Source of the DNA: Sphingopyxis granuli NBRC 100800
GTDB taxonomy: Bacteria > Pseudomonadota > Alphaproteobacteria > Sphingomonadales > Sphingomonadaceae
Length of the DNA: 32,436 nt
Assembly (NCBI RefSeq): GCF_001591045.1
Contig: NZ_BCUA01000041.1
Span: forward strand, 1-32,436
Direction: 5' to 3'
Shown here: one piece after another, positions 1-9,290 of the stretch
Position numbering within the stretch: position 1 is the stretch's first letter
Layout: every line of letters begins with the position of its first letter
Translations under genes and position numbers: made by a program
Notes under the pieces: model-generated
Database searches by the model: none
Seen by the model: the letters and a program-made list of their open reading frames with translations, nothing else
Told to the model about the DNA's origin: nothing

Positions 1-112
1 GAACTCCGTCGAGCGACGACCCAGCGGCCGGGGCCGCTTCGGGGCACGAAATGCGGGCGCCTTGCGCCAGCCCGCCGCCCGTGCGCCGGTCGATCGCGCA
101 CGCGGCTCGGCA

Positions 113-152
113 GGTCCCCGCCTTCGCTCTCGGCGCATGGGGGACTCCCATG
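113..152 (+). promoter_or_regulatory. Hairpin occluding btuB ribosome site and start codon (possible B12 riboswitch expression platform)
   Basis: CATGGG at 136-141 is an exact inverted repeat of CCCATG at 147-152, with a 5-nt loop. The hairpin contains most of the GGGGGA Shine-Dalgarno-like stretch (139-144) and the ATG of btuB (150-152). A competing helix is possible between GTCCCC (114-119) and GGGGAC (140-145). GGCAGGT just before it (109-115) is complementary to the ACCTGCC end of a canonical B12 box. Cobalamin riboswitches commonly control btuB in this way. No B12 box or aptamer is visible in bases 1-112, so an aptamer would have to lie upstream of the window; that part is inference. Confidence 0.45.
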
Positions 153-2078
153 TTGAAATACGGCCTTTCCATCGTGGCGCTGGCGGCGACGTCGCCGGCG
201 CTGGCCCAGACCGGCGATGCCGCCGCCGACCCGCGCCCCGGCGACGCGATCATCGTCACCGCCTCGCGTTCGGGCGAAGGGGTCCGGGCGGACCAGCTCG
301 GCGCCTCGGTCACGGCGATCGACAGCGAAGCGCTCGAACAGCGCCAGACGCGCATCGTTTCCGACGTGCTGCGCGACGTGCCCGGCGTCGCGGTCAGCCG
401 CACCGGCGGCCTCGGCGGCATGACCGATATCCGCATCCGCGGCAGCGAAGCCAATCACGTCCTCGTCCTGGTCGACGGCATCGAGGTCGCCGACCCCTAT
501 CAGGGCCAGTTCGATTTCGGCGGTCTGCTCGCCGACCCCGCCGCGCGGATCGAGGTGCTGCGCGGCCAGCAATCGTCGCTCTATGGCTCCGACGCGATCG
601 GCGGCGTGATCCATTACATCACCCTGTCGGGACGCGAGGCGCCGGGCCTGAGCGCCCGGATCGAGGGCGGGTCGTTCGGCACCGTCGCCGGCAGCGCCCG
701 CGCCGCGGGCGCATCGGACAGCTTCGACTATGCGATCACCGGCACCTATTACGGCGCGAACGGCTATCCGACCGCGCGCGGCGGGGTGCGCGACGTCGGG
801 ATGCAGACGGTCGGCGCGAGCGCGAAGCTGGGCTGGACGCCGAGCGACGCCTTCCGGCTGAACGCCGTGCTGCGCTATGGCTTCAGCGACGCCGACAACA
901 ACGACAGCGAATATGACACGACGAGCCCGCGCTTCGGCTATATCGTCGACAGCCCCGGCGTCCATGTCGAGACCGAATCCTTCCATGCCCTGCTGGCGGC
1001 CGAACTGACCGCGCTCGACGGGCGCTGGGTGACCAGCCTGTCGGGGCAGCTTTCCGACACCGCGCGCCACGGCCGCTCCCCCTTCGGGCTGGACTATGGC
1101 AGCAAGGGACAGCGCTACAAGGGATCGCTGACCTCGAGCATCCGCTTCGGAACCGATGCGATCGCCCACCGGCTGACCGGTGCGGTCGATGTCGAGCGCG
1201 AGGCGTTCCGCACGCTGACGCCGGGCGCCTTTCAGGGAAAGCGCCACACCGACAATCTGGGGCTGGTCGCCCAATATGAGCTGACCGCGGGCGCGCTCTC
1301 GCTCGGCGCGTCGCTGCGCCACGACGACAACAACCGCTTCGACGATGCGACGACCTGGCGCGTCCAGGGCAGCTATCGCCTTCCGACCGGCACGCGCATC
1401 CGCGGCGCCTATGGCACCGGGGTCAAGAATCCGGGCTATTTCGAGCTGTTCGGCTATATCGACGGCCGCTACATCGGCAACCCCGACCTGAAACCCGAAA
1501 AGTCCGAGGGCTGGGAAGCGGGGATCGAGCAGAGCTTCGGCGCCGACGACTGGGCGACGATCGGGGCGACCTGGTTCGATTCGACGCTGAAGGGCGAGAT
1601 TTTCACCGACTATCCCGCGCCCGACTTCACCGCGACTCCGGCGAACCGCGCGACGACGAGCAAGCAGCACGGCATCGAGGCCTTCGCCAGCGCGCGGCCG
1701 CTGCCGCAGCTTCGCTTCGACCTCGCCTACAGCTGGATCAAGGCGCGCGAGAACGGCGCGCCCGAAGTGCGGCGGCCAAAGCATATCGCCAGCTTCAACG
1801 CCACCGTGTCGAGCAGCGACCAGCGCTTTGCGGGGACGCTGACGCTGCGCTACAACGGCCGCACGACCGACCTCGCCTATATCGACCCCAGCTATGTCCC
1901 GGTCGTGGTCGCGATGAGGGACTATGTGCTCGTCAACCTTGGTGCCGATTATCGGGTGACCGACGCCATCTCGGTCTTCGGGCGCGTCGAGAATCTGCTC
2001 GGGGTCGACTATGAGGAGGTTTTCAGCATCGCGACGCCGGGCCGGGCCGCCTATGGCGGCGTCCGCCTGCGCTTCTGA
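150..2078 (+). CDS. btuB: TonB-dependent vitamin B12 receptor BtuB
   Basis: Outer-membrane beta-barrel that imports cobalamin using TonB energy; 642 aa. Residues 1-20 form a signal peptide ending ALAQ. A TonB box AIIVTAS lies at 33-39. The plug domain follows, with GSEANHVLVLVDG at about 98-110, a stretch very characteristic of BtuB, and the barrel ends in an aromatic terminal Phe as outer-membrane porins do. I prefer the ATG at 150 over the in-frame ATG at 51, because only the later start gives a normal signal peptide and because the leader hairpin sits on it. It is the first gene of a five-gene cobalamin operon; btuF starts 16 nt after its stop. Other siderophore-type receptors are possible in principle, but the plug motif and the neighbours make BtuB the strong call. 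Confidence 0.9.
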   Translation: MLKYGLSIVALAATSPALAQTGDAAADPRPGDAIIVTASRSGEGVRADQLGASVTAIDSEALEQRQTRIVSDVLRDVPGVAVSRTGGLGGMTDIRIRGSEANHVLVLVDGIEVADPYQGQFDFGGLLADPAARIEVLRGQQSSLYGSDAIGGVIHYITLSGREAPGLSARIEGGSFGTVAGSARAAGASDSFDYAITGTYYGANGYPTARGGVRDVGMQTVGASAKLGWTPSDAFRLNAVLRYGFSDADNNDSEYDTTSPRFGYIVDSPGVHVETESFHALLAAELTALDGRWVTSLSGQLSDTARHGRSPFGLDYGSKGQRYKGSLTSSIRFGTDAIAHRLTGAVDVEREAFRTLTPGAFQGKRHTDNLGLVAQYELTAGALSLGASLRHDDNNRFDDATTWRVQGSYRLPTGTRIRGAYGTGVKNPGYFELFGYIDGRYIGNPDLKPEKSEGWEAGIEQSFGADDWATIGATWFDSTLKGEIFTDYPAPDFTATPANRATTSKQHGIEAFASARPLPQLRFDLAYSWIKARENGAPEVRRPKHIASFNATVSSSDQRFAGTLTLRYNGRTTDLAYIDPSYVPVVVAMRDYVLVNLGADYRVTDAISVFGRVENLLGVDYEEVFSIATPGRAAYGGVRLRF

Positions 2079-2094
2079 GGGAAGAGGAACCCGC

Positions 2095-2958
2095 TTGACC
2101 CCGCACGCCGCCCTGCCCGCGCTCGCGCTGCTGCTCGCCGGCGGCGGCGCACTGTGGGCGCAGCAGGGCGGCCGCGCGGCGCCGACGACGCCACCGGCCG
2201 CGCCGCAGCGCGTCGTGTCGCTCAACCTGTGCGCCGACCAGCTGCTGCTCGCGCTTGCCGACCGCGACCGGATCGCCGGGCTGACGCGCAACGCGACCGA
2301 TCCCGGCATGTCCGCGGCCGCCGCGGCGGCGCGCGGGCTGCCGCTGATCCGCAACGCCGCCGAACAGATACTGGTCGCGGCGCCCGACCTGATCGTCGGC
2401 ATGCCCGCCAGCGGCAGCGCGGCGGTCGCGGCGCTGCCGCACGGCAGCTTTCGGACGCTCGACCTGCCGACCGCCAACAGCTTCGACGTCATCCGCCGGA
2501 CGATCCGCCTGACCGCGACCGCGCTCGGCGATCCGGCGCGCGGCGAAGCGCTGATCGCGCGGATGGAGCGCGACCTCGCCGACGTGCCCCGCCCGGGACG
2601 CGGCCGGATCGCCGCCTATTACCAGCGGCGCGGCTACATGACCGGGACGGGGACGCTGATCGACGAGATGATGGGGCGCGTCGGGCTGGTCAATCTTGCC
2701 GCAAAGCTGGGCAAGCCGCCGCTGTCGCAGCTGAGCCTCGAGGAGATGGTGGCGGCGAACCCCGATTTCCTGATCGTCGAAAGCGCGAGCGACACCATCA
2801 CCGATCAGGGCAGCGAGATGCTGCATCACCCCGCGCTGCGGGGCATTCCGCGGCTCAGCGTGCCGGAGGCGTGGACCGTTTGCGGCGGCCCCGCTTATGG
2901 GGCGGCCGTGCACCGCCTTGCCGGGCAGATCCAGCGCCACGACGGCGCGCGCCGATGA
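2095..2958 (+). CDS. btuF: Cobalamin ABC transporter periplasmic binding protein
   Basis: Periplasmic protein that would bind corrinoid delivered by BtuB and pass it to BtuC2D2; 287 aa. I place the start at TTG 2095, because AAGAGGA (2082-2088) lies 6 nt upstream and the start gives a compact hydrophobic signal sequence (about residues 4-22). An ATG at 2011 in the same frame lies inside btuB and would give an unlikely arginine-rich N-terminus. After an Ala/Pro-rich linker the TroA/BtuF-type fold starts with RVVSLNLCADQLLLALA (about 39-55). No lipobox cysteine is seen, so it is probably soluble. Its TGA overlaps the ATG of btuC (ATGA), implying translational coupling. Periplasmic binding proteins of this class also bind haem or siderophores; the cobalamin assignment comes from context. 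Confidence 0.85.
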   Translation: MTPHAALPALALLLAGGGALWAQQGGRAAPTTPPAAPQRVVSLNLCADQLLLALADRDRIAGLTRNATDPGMSAAAAAARGLPLIRNAAEQILVAAPDLIVGMPASGSAAVAALPHGSFRTLDLPTANSFDVIRRTIRLTATALGDPARGEALIARMERDLADVPRPGRGRIAAYYQRRGYMTGTGTLIDEMMGRVGLVNLAAKLGKPPLSQLSLEEMVAANPDFLIVESASDTITDQGSEMLHHPALRGIPRLSVPEAWTVCGGPAYGAAVHRLAGQIQRHDGARR

Positions 2959-3959
2959 CGATGCGCGACGCCCGATCGCCCCGGCGGCTGACGCTGGCGC
3001 TGCTCGCGCTCGCATGCGGCGCGGCGGCAGCTTCGCTGTGCTTCGGCACCGTCGACCTGCCGCTCGCCCGCCTGTTTGCCGCCGCATCCGGCCGCGGCGA
3101 TCATGTCGCGACCGTCATCCTCTTCGACCTGCGCCTGCCGCGCCTGCTGGTCGGGCTCGCGGTCGGCGCCATGCTCGGCCTCGCGGGGGCAGCGCTGCAA
3201 GGCTATCTGCGCAATCCCCTCGCCGAGCCGTCGGTGCTCGGCACCTCGAACGCCGCGGCGCTCGGCGCGGTCGCCGCGCTCTATTTCGGGCTCGCCAATC
3301 TTCACCCGGCGGCGCTGCCGCTGCTGTCGATCGCCGGTGCGCTGCTGTCGCTCGCGCTGCTCTTCGCGCTCGCGGGCCGCTCCGAAAGCCCGCTGACGCT
3401 GATCCTCGCCGGCATCGCCGTCGGCACGCTCGCGGGGGCGGGCATCAGCCTCGCGCTCAATCTGTCGCCCAACCCCTTCGCGGCGATGGAGATCATGACC
3501 TGGCTGATGGGCAGCCTCGAAAATCGTTCGTTCGGCCATTTATGGGCGGCGCTGCCGTGCATCGGCGCCGGGATGGCGCTGCTGCTATGGAACGGGCGCG
3601 CGCTCGACGCGCTGACGCTGGGCGAGGACGGCGCGCAGGCGCTCGGCGTCGACCTGGCCCGCACGCGCCTGCGCCTGCTGCTCGGCACCGCGATCGGGGT
3701 CGGCGGCGCGGTCGCGGTGTCCGGCGCGATCGGCTTCGTCGGGCTGATCGTCCCGCATCTGATCCGCCCGCTGACCGACCGCAGCCCGTCGGCGATCCTG
3801 CTGCCCTCGGCGATCGGCGGCGCGGCGCTGCTGACGCTCGCCGACCTGGCGGTGCGGCTGATCGATACGACCAGCGAGCTCAAGCTGGGCGTCGTGACCG
3901 CCTTTCTGGGCGTGCCCGTCTTCCTGTTCCACCTGATGCGCGAGCGCCGGCTGTGGTGA
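2955..3959 (+). CDS. btuC: Cobalamin ABC transporter permease (FecCD/BtuC family)
   Basis: Inner-membrane permease, 334 aa, rich in hydrophobic helices as expected for the roughly ten-helix BtuC/FecCD fold. Family hallmarks visible are [19 protein letters not shown] around residues 78-96 and [18 protein letters not shown] around 256-273, the loop region that contacts the ATPase. The start ATG at 2955 overlaps the btuF stop; a second ATG six bases later is equally possible. Its own TGA overlaps the GTG of btuD. FecCD permeases share one fold for iron-siderophores and B12, so substrate is assigned from btuB and cobQ on either side. Confidence 0.88.
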   Translation: MTMRDARSPRRLTLALLALACGAAAASLCFGTVDLPLARLFAAASGRGDHVATVILFDLRLPRLLVGLAVGAMLGLAGAALQGYLRNPLAEPSVLGTSNAAALGAVAALYFGLANLHPAALPLLSIAGALLSLALLFALAGRSESPLTLILAGIAVGTLAGAGISLALNLSPNPFAAMEIMTWLMGSLENRSFGHLWAALPCIGAGMALLLWNGRALDALTLGEDGAQALGVDLARTRLRLLLGTAIGVGGAVAVSGAIGFVGLIVPHLIRPLTDRSPSAILLPSAIGGAALLTLADLAVRLIDTTSELKLGVVTAFLGVPVFLFHLMRERRLW

Positions 3960-4729
3960 CGCTGACGCTCGATCATGTCGATGTCCGCCTCGGGCGGCGA
4001 CCCGTCGTGCGCGACGTCAGCGCGACGCTGGCCGGCGGCACGCTCACCGGCATCGTCGGCCCCAATGGCGCGGGCAAGTCGACGCTGGCGCGCGCACTGC
4101 TCGCGCTGGTGCCGAGCACGGGGCGCATCCGCATCGACGGCGCCGACGTCGCCGCGACGCCGCGCGCGACGCTCGCGCGATGCGCCGCCTATCTGCCGCA
4201 GGGCCAGACGCTCCACTGGCCGCTGACCGTCGAGCGGCTCGTCGGGCTCGGCCGCCTGCCGCACCTCGGCCCGATGTCGCGCCCGGGCGCCGCCGACCTC
4301 GCCGCGATCGAGCGCGCGATGACGCGCGCCGGGGTGCTCGACCTGCGGGACCGCGACGCGACCCATGTGTCGGGCGGCGAGCGCGCGCGCATCCTTCTGG
4401 CCCGCGCGCTGGCGGTCGAAGCGCCGATGCTGGTCGCCGACGAGCCGCTCGCCAGCCTCGATCCCGGCCACCAGATCGACGTCATGGACCTGCTGCGCGG
4501 CGAAGCGCACGGCGGCGGCCTCGTCATCGCGGTACTCCACGACCTGACCATGGCGGCGCGCTATTGCGACCGGCTGCTGCTGATCGACAAGGGCGCGATC
4601 GTTGCCGACGGTCCGCCCGCCGCGGTGCTGACGCGCGCGAATCTGCGCGCGGTCTATGGCATAGAGGCCGAGGTCGACCTTGGCGGCGCCTGGCCGACGA
4701 TCACCGCGCTGGGGCGCAGCCGCGGATGA
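3956..4729 (+). CDS. btuD: Cobalamin ABC transporter ATP-binding protein
   Basis: Cytoplasmic ATPase that powers BtuC; 257 aa. Walker [10 protein letters not shown] lies at 35-43, the ABC signature VSGGER at about 138-143, Walker B MLVADEP at 158-164 with the D-loop SLD just after, and the H-loop histidine of AVLHD at about 195. The start is GTG 3956 overlapping the btuC stop (GTGA); the in-frame GTG three bases earlier cannot be excluded. The stop overlaps the ATG of cobQ. The signature SGGER is the common variant in FepC/BtuD-like importers. Confidence 0.88.
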   Translation: MTLTLDHVDVRLGRRPVVRDVSATLAGGTLTGIVGPNGAGKSTLARALLALVPSTGRIRIDGADVAATPRATLARCAAYLPQGQTLHWPLTVERLVGLGRLPHLGPMSRPGAADLAAIERAMTRAGVLDLRDRDATHVSGGERARILLARALAVEAPMLVADEPLASLDPGHQIDVMDLLRGEAHGGGLVIAVLHDLTMAARYCDRLLLIDKGAIVADGPPAAVLTRANLRAVYGIEAEVDLGGAWPTITALGRSRG

Positions 4730-6180
4730 GCGGCGCGCTGATGCTGCAAGGCACGGGGTCGGACGTCGGCAAGTCGGTGCTCGTCGCCGGGCTGTGCCGC
4801 GCCTGGACCAACCGCGGCCTGCGCGTCCGCCCCTTCAAGCCGCAGAACATGTCGAACAACGCCGCGGTGACGGCCGACGGCGGAGAGATCGGCCGCGCGC
4901 AGGCGCTTCAGGCGCTCGCCTGCCGCGTCGAGCCGCACAGCGACATGAACCCGGTGCTGCTGAAGCCGCAGGCCGACCGCAGTTCGCAGCTGATCGTCCA
5001 CGGCCGGGTGCGCGGCACGCTGGGCAGCAACAATTTCCGCAAAGCACGCGGCGCGCTGCTGGCCGATGTGATGCAGAGCCACGACCGGCTGCGCGCCGAA
5101 TGCGATCTCCTGCTCGTCGAGGGCGCGGGGTCGCCCGCCGAGATCAATCTGCGCGCCGGCGACATCGCCAACATGGGCTTCGCCCGGGCGGCGGGGGTGC
5201 CGGTGGTGCTGGTCGGCGACATCGACCGCGGCGGCGTGATCGCATCGCTGGTCGGCACGCGCGCGGTGATCGACCCCGCCGACGCCGCGATGATCCGCGG
5301 CTTCCTGGTCAACAAGTTTCGCGGCGACCCCGCGCTGTTCGCGGACGGCTATCGCGCGGTCGAGGCGCGGACCGGGTGGCGCGGTTTCGGCATCATTCCC
5401 TGGCTGCCCGCCGTCGCCCGCCTGCCGAGCGAAGATGCGGTGATCCTCGACCGGCGCTCCATGCCCGACAGCGGCCGCCGGATCGTCGCCTGCCCGATCC
5501 TGCCGCGCATCGCCAATTTCGACGACCTCGACCCGTTTCGGCTCGAACCCGGCATCGAGCTCGTCATGGTGCCGCCCGGGCGCCCGATCCCCGCCGAGGC
5601 CGCGATCGTCGTCCTGCCCGGATCGAAGGCGACGATCGCCGACCTCGCGGCGTTGCGCGCCGAAGGCTGGGACATCGACATCCGCGCGCATCATCGGCGC
5701 GGCGGCCTGATCGTCGGCCTGTGCGGCGGCTATCAGATGCTCGGCCGCCGCATCGCCGATCCGCACGGCATCGAGGGGGTGCCGTCGGAGGTCGACGGGC
5801 TCGGCCTGCTCGACGTGACGACCACCCTCTCCCCCGTGAAGGTCCTGCGCCGCGTCCGCGGCGAAGCGCTGGGCGTCCCGGTCGAGGGGTATGAGATGCA
5901 CATGGGGGAGACGCGCGGCCCCGGCACCGCGGCGCCCTTCGCGATGCTCGACGGAGGCGGCGCCGACGGCGCGATCGACCGGGGCGGAACGGTGATGGGA
6001 ACTTATCTCCACGGCCTGTTCGCCCCGCCGGCGCTCCGCCGCGCGCTGCTCGCCCATATCGGGGTCGCGGCCCGCGCGCACGACCATGGCGCCGACGTCG
6101 ATGCCGCGCTCGACGCGATCGCCGAAACGCTGTCGGACCATATCGACATCGACGGCCTGCTCCGCCTCGCGGCCAGCTGA
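4726..6180 (+). CDS. cobQ: Cobyric acid synthase CobQ
   Basis: Glutamine-dependent amidotransferase that amidates adenosyl-cobyrinic acid a,c-diamide at four side chains during B12 assembly; 484 aa, the usual family length. The N-terminal dethiobiotin-synthetase-like ATPase half shows [10 protein letters not shown] (about 8-17), [13 protein letters not shown], and [12 protein letters not shown]. The C-terminal class I glutamine amidotransferase half shows the nucleophile Cys333 in LCGGYQMLG and His429 in GTYLHGLF. Its ATG overlaps the btuD stop. Translational coupling of a late B12 biosynthesis enzyme to the uptake transporter suggests salvage of incomplete corrinoids, but other cob genes are not in the window, so full synthesis cannot be judged. 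Confidence 0.93.
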   Translation: MSGALMLQGTGSDVGKSVLVAGLCRAWTNRGLRVRPFKPQNMSNNAAVTADGGEIGRAQALQALACRVEPHSDMNPVLLKPQADRSSQLIVHGRVRGTLGSNNFRKARGALLADVMQSHDRLRAECDLLLVEGAGSPAEINLRAGDIANMGFARAAGVPVVLVGDIDRGGVIASLVGTRAVIDPADAAMIRGFLVNKFRGDPALFADGYRAVEARTGWRGFGIIPWLPAVARLPSEDAVILDRRSMPDSGRRIVACPILPRIANFDDLDPFRLEPGIELVMVPPGRPIPAEAAIVVLPGSKATIADLAALRAEGWDIDIRAHHRRGGLIVGLCGGYQMLGRRIADPHGIEGVPSEVDGLGLLDVTTTLSPVKVLRRVRGEALGVPVEGYEMHMGETRGPGTAAPFAMLDGGGADGAIDRGGTVMGTYLHGLFAPPALRRALLAHIGVAARAHDHGADVDAALDAIAETLSDHIDIDGLLRLAAS

Positions 6181-6227
6181 CGGACCGCGGTTGGGGTCAG
6201 TTGCCCGGCTTCGTCCAGCCGGCGCGA

Positions 6228-7988
6228 TCAGACCGCGCCGGGGAAGGGGTTCTTGCCGCCCTCGGCGGTCCAGCGCTCCATTTCCTGCTCGAACACGTCG
6301 AGCGGCACCGACCCGAGGCTCAGCAGCTTGTCGTGGAACCAGCGCTGGTCGAAGGCGGGACCCAGCGCCGCCTCGGCCTTCGCGCGCTGGCGGCGGATGG
6401 CCAGTTCGCCCAGCTTGTAGGCGAGCGCCTGTCCCGGCCAGCTGATATAGCGGTCGACCTCGGTCTCCACCTCGTGCCGCGACAGCGCGCTGTGATCGGC
6501 GAGGTAGGCGATCGCCTGATCGCGCGTCCAGCCATAATGGTGGATGCCGGTGTCGATGACGAGACGGCAGGCGCGCCAGATTTCGTAGGACTGGCGGCCG
6601 AACTCCTCATAGGGCGTGCGATAGATGCCGATCTTGCTGCCCAGCCATTCGGTGTAGAGCCCCCACCCCTCGCCATAGCCCGAAAAATAGGTCTGCTTGC
6701 GGAACTCGGGCCGGTCGGGAACGGGCGCCTCCATCGCGATCGCTCCCTGCAGGCTGTGCCCGGGGACGCATTCGTGAAGCGTCAGCGCCGGAATCTGGTA
6801 CAGCGGGCGCGACGGCAGGTCATAGGTGTTCATCAGGCACGCCTCGCGCCCGCCGCGACCCGCGGTGAAGAAGGGCGCGATCGCGTCGGGCACCGGCCGG
6901 ATGGTGAAGCGGTAGCGCGGCAGGAAGCCGATGGTGGTGCGGAGCAGCCCGTCCATCCGCTTGGCGGTATAGGCGGACACGCCCATCAGCTCGTCGGGCG
7001 TCCGCGCATAGAATTGCGGATCGGTGCGCAGGAAATGGATGAACGCCTTGAGGTCACCCTTGAACCCGGCGGCTTCCCGGGTCTTCTCCATGTCGGCGGT
7101 GATGCGCGCCACTTCTTCGAGGCCGATGCGGTGGATCTGCTCCGGGGTGAGGTCGGTCGTCGTATATTCGCGGATCTGCGCCTGATAGAAGGCCTTGCCG
7201 TCGGGCATCGCCTCGGCCGCCAGCGTCTTGCGCGCCTGCGGCAGATATTCGTTGCGATAGAATGCGAGCAGCTTCGCATAGGCGGGAACGATCTTCTGCG
7301 CGATGATCTGCCTCGCCTCGGCCTGGATCGCGGCCTTCTCGCTCGCCGGAATCGCGGCCGGCAGGTCGGCGAACGCCCCCCAGAAGGGATTGTTTTCGGG
7401 GTCGGCGACCATATGCGCCTCGATCGACTTGTCGCGCCCCGCCAGCGTCACCCCGGGCACGCTGAAGCCGCGCTTCAGCCCCGCGCGCATGTTGACGATC
7501 TGCTCGTCGAAATAGCGCGGCAGGTCGGAAAGGCGGGCGAGGTAGCGCCGATATTGCGCCTCGGTCCGATAGGGGGTGCGCGCCGCGATGCCCGACCAGA
7601 ACTGGCTGTCGGCGTTGAACGGCATCTCCCAGGTGCGGAACCGCCCGTTGGCGACGAACGCCTCCAGGCTGGTGCGGAACACCGCGGCGTTGATCCGTTC
7701 CTCGGGCGACAGCCGGTCGACCGGAATCCGGTCGAGCGCCTTCAGAATATCCGCCCAATGCGCAACGCGCGCCTGCTGGCTCGCGGCATCCACCCTGGGG
7801 AAATGGTCGAGCGGCCCGGTCTCGTCATCGCCGCGCCAATGGCCCAGCTCGGTACCACGCCACGCCCATTCGGCCTCATAGAGCGCGCGAAGCTGCTGGT
7901 CGGCGCTGTTCGGGGCCGGCGCCTGCGCCTGCGCAACGAGCGGCGCCGCGAGCGCCAGAAACAGGACTCCAGGGCGACCGTAGCTCAT
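6228..7988 (-). CDS. Secreted DUF885 family protein (putative zinc peptidase-like)
   Basis: 586 aa with a hydrophobic signal peptide (roughly residues 6-22, ending AQAQA), so probably periplasmic. The family DUF885 is known from many alphaproteobacteria and has a gluzincin-like fold. The conserved LHECVPGH is at about 404-411 (His405, Glu406, His411), resembling an HExxH zinc-binding helix with one extra residue, and GYGEGWGLYTEWLG about 40 residues later could supply a further ligand glutamate. This supports a metallopeptidase but the substrate is unknown. A GGGAGAG ribosome site precedes the ATG. It converges on cobQ (47 nt apart) and has its own upstream promoter candidate at 8059-8088. 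Confidence 0.8.
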   Translation of the reverse strand: MSYGRPGVLFLALAAPLVAQAQAPAPNSADQQLRALYEAEWAWRGTELGHWRGDDETGPLDHFPRVDAASQQARVAHWADILKALDRIPVDRLSPEERINAAVFRTSLEAFVANGRFRTWEMPFNADSQFWSGIAARTPYRTEAQYRRYLARLSDLPRYFDEQIVNMRAGLKRGFSVPGVTLAGRDKSIEAHMVADPENNPFWGAFADLPAAIPASEKAAIQAEARQIIAQKIVPAYAKLLAFYRNEYLPQARKTLAAEAMPDGKAFYQAQIREYTTTDLTPEQIHRIGLEEVARITADMEKTREAAGFKGDLKAFIHFLRTDPQFYARTPDELMGVSAYTAKRMDGLLRTTIGFLPRYRFTIRPVPDAIAPFFTAGRGGREACLMNTYDLPSRPLYQIPALTLHECVPGHSLQGAIAMEAPVPDRPEFRKQTYFSGYGEGWGLYTEWLGSKIGIYRTPYEEFGRQSYEIWRACRLVIDTGIHHYGWTRDQAIAYLADHSALSRHEVETEVDRYISWPGQALAYKLGELAIRRQRAKAEAALGPAFDQRWFHDKLLSLGSVPLDVFEQEMERWTAEGGKNPFPGAV

Positions 7989-8058
7989 CGAAACTCTCTC
8001 CCGCGTTGCCGGACGCGCCGTCGGCGATGGTGCCGCGCCATGGCATCGTCCGCGGCGG

Positions 8059-8088
8059 ACTATATCGACGTGCGATCTTGTCCCACAA
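8059..8088 (-). promoter_or_regulatory. Candidate promoter of the DUF885 gene
   Basis: Read on the minus strand: TTGTGG (8083-8088), an 18-nt spacer, then TATAGT (8059-8064), about 70 nt upstream of the gene start. It resembles a housekeeping sigma-70 promoter in layout; inferred only from sequence. Confidence 0.4.
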
Positions 8089-8104
8089 GCGCATAAATTT
8101 GCGG

Positions 8105-8126
8105 GAAGAAAAGCGGGCGCCCGCTT
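8105..8126 (-). terminator. Candidate intrinsic terminator after the PLP enzyme gene
   Basis: AAGCGGGCGCCCGCTT (8111-8126) is a perfect 16-bp palindrome 10 nt past the stop of the minus-strand gene. On that strand it is followed by TTCTT, giving a short uracil tract. The loop (GCGC) is tight, and the palindrome could instead be a protein site. Confidence 0.45.
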
Positions 8127-8136
8127 GCTTCGCGCC

Positions 8137-9171
8137 TCAGCAAGCCCGGATCATCGACACATGGTCGAAGCGGACGTCGCCGACGATCGAGCCCGGCCGT
8201 GCCGGCTCCGCGCGCGCGAGGTCGGTCGACAGATAGCGCAGGCTGTTGTCGCAAAAGACCGTCGCGACCACCGCCGTCTCGTCCAGATCGCGCGCGACCT
8301 CGATCGCGGCGAGCAGGTTGGCGCCGCTCGAGATGCCGACCCCCATGCCAAGCTCGCTCCCCAGCCGCTGCGCCATGCGGATCGCGCAGCTGTCGGAAAT
8401 CGCCACCGGCCGCGCGAGCCGGTCGAGCCGCACGATCGGCGGGATGAACTCGTCCGAAATGCCCTGGATGCGGTGATGGCCGACCTTGTGCCCGGTCGAC
8501 AGCGTCGGCGATTCGAGCGGCTCGACCGGGTGGACCGACGCGGCGATCCCCGCGGCCGCGAAGCATTCGGCAACCCCCATGACGGTGCCGCCGGTCCCGA
8601 CCCCGGCCGCAAAGGCATCGGGCCGCAGCCCGAGCGCGGCGAGCTGGCGCAGCAGTTCGGTCCCGGTGCCGTCGCGATGCGCGCGGACATTGTCGGCATT
8701 GGCGAACTGCCGCGTCAGGAACGCCCCGCGCTCCGCCGCATAGGCTTCGCTCAGGTCCAGCGCGCCGCAAAAGCCCCCCTCGTCGCGGCTCACCAGCCGC
8801 AGGTTGGCGCCGAAGGAGCGCAGCAGGCCGCGCCGTTCCTCGCTCATCCAGTCGGGCATGAAGATCGTCACCCTGTGCCCAAGGCTGGTGCCGATCGCCG
8901 CCAGCGCGATGCCGGCGTTGCCGCTGGTCATCTCGACGATTTCCTGACCGGGCGCCAGTTCGCCGCGTTCGCGCGCGCGCAGGATGACCGATGCCGCCAT
9001 CCGGTCCTTCGTCGATCCCGTCAGGCTGTGGAACTCGGCCTTGGCGAAGATGCGGCAGGCGCGCCCCGCGACCGTAAGGTCGAGCCGGATCAGCGGCGTG
9101 TTGCCGATCAACGCATCGAGCCCGAAACCGGTGGCGGCCGTCGGTGAGCGAAGGGCGGTGACAGCATTCAT
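8137..9171 (-). CDS. PLP-dependent cysteine synthase family protein (fold type II)
   Basis: 344-aa PLP enzyme of the cysteine synthase/cystathionine beta-synthase fold. The Schiff-base lysine is in TGSTKDRMAAS (about residues 51-61), the substrate loop is TSGNAGIALA, and the phosphate-binding loop is GVGTGGTVMGV. The second serine or threonine of the usual TSGNTG is replaced by Ala. GGAGGA lies 9 nt before the ATG. The gene is divergent from an Lrp-family regulator, an arrangement often seen for amino-acid (including cysteine) degrading enzymes controlled by a dedicated Lrp protein. It could therefore be a cysteine desulfhydrase or a related beta-lyase rather than a biosynthetic cysteine synthase; the sequence alone does not decide. 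No CBS regulatory domains are present. Confidence 0.82.
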   Translation of the reverse strand: MNAVTALRSPTAATGFGLDALIGNTPLIRLDLTVAGRACRIFAKAEFHSLTGSTKDRMAASVILRARERGELAPGQEIVEMTSGNAGIALAAIGTSLGHRVTIFMPDWMSEERRGLLRSFGANLRLVSRDEGGFCGALDLSEAYAAERGAFLTRQFANADNVRAHRDGTGTELLRQLAALGLRPDAFAAGVGTGGTVMGVAECFAAAGIAASVHPVEPLESPTLSTGHKVGHHRIQGISDEFIPPIVRLDRLARPVAISDSCAIRMAQRLGSELGMGVGISSGANLLAAIEVARDLDETAVVATVFCDNSLRYLSTDLARAEPARPGSIVGDVRFDHVSMIRAC

Positions 9172-9220
9172 ATGGCGGCGTCCTCCAGATTTCGACAGGA
9201 CGGGCCTAGCAAAGCGGGCG

Positions 9221-9288
9221 CGATGAAATCATCGCAGAATCCCCCGATTATTCTGGCATATCCGGGAAAATATTCCTATAAATCCCCA
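9221..9288. promoter_or_regulatory. Cluster of dyads between PLP gene and lrp: candidate Lrp operators
   Basis: Consecutive inverted repeats fill this 118-bp divergent region. CGATGA-AA-TCATCG (9221-9234) is perfect, CAGAAT-N9-ATTCTG (9235-9255) is perfect, and GGAA-AATA-TTCC follows at about 9265-9276. The first two directly abut each other. Lrp/AsnC proteins bind arrays of such weak dyads as octamers, so these are likely operators for the adjacent regulator controlling both divergent genes. Binding is inferred. Confidence 0.5.
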
Positions 9289-9290
9289 TA
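9277..9290 (+). promoter_or_regulatory. Candidate -10 box for a leaderless lrp transcript
   Basis: TATAAA (9277-9282) ends 7 nt before the A of the lrp ATG, and no Shine-Dalgarno sequence is present between them. The distance equals a normal -10 to transcription-start distance, so the mRNA may begin at the ATG itself. The -35 region (TGGCAT, 9254-9259) is weak. Confidence 0.4.

Noticed and set aside
51-149. Upstream in-frame start for btuB at 51
   Set aside because: It would add 33 Arg/Ala-rich residues before a good signal peptide, and the leader hairpin is placed on the ATG at 150.
2023-3087. Long minus-strand open frame opposite btuF, and similar ones at 4654-6141 (-), 21394-23919 (+) and 28350-30806 (+)
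   Set aside because: They lie antisense to strongly supported genes, are extremely Arg/Ala/Gly-rich, have no recognisable domain, and arise from the high GC content at third codon positions.
6200-6222. Terminator between convergent cobQ and the DUF885 gene (CCGGC/GCCGG hairpin)
   Set aside because: The stem is only 5 bp and no thymine tract follows on either strand.
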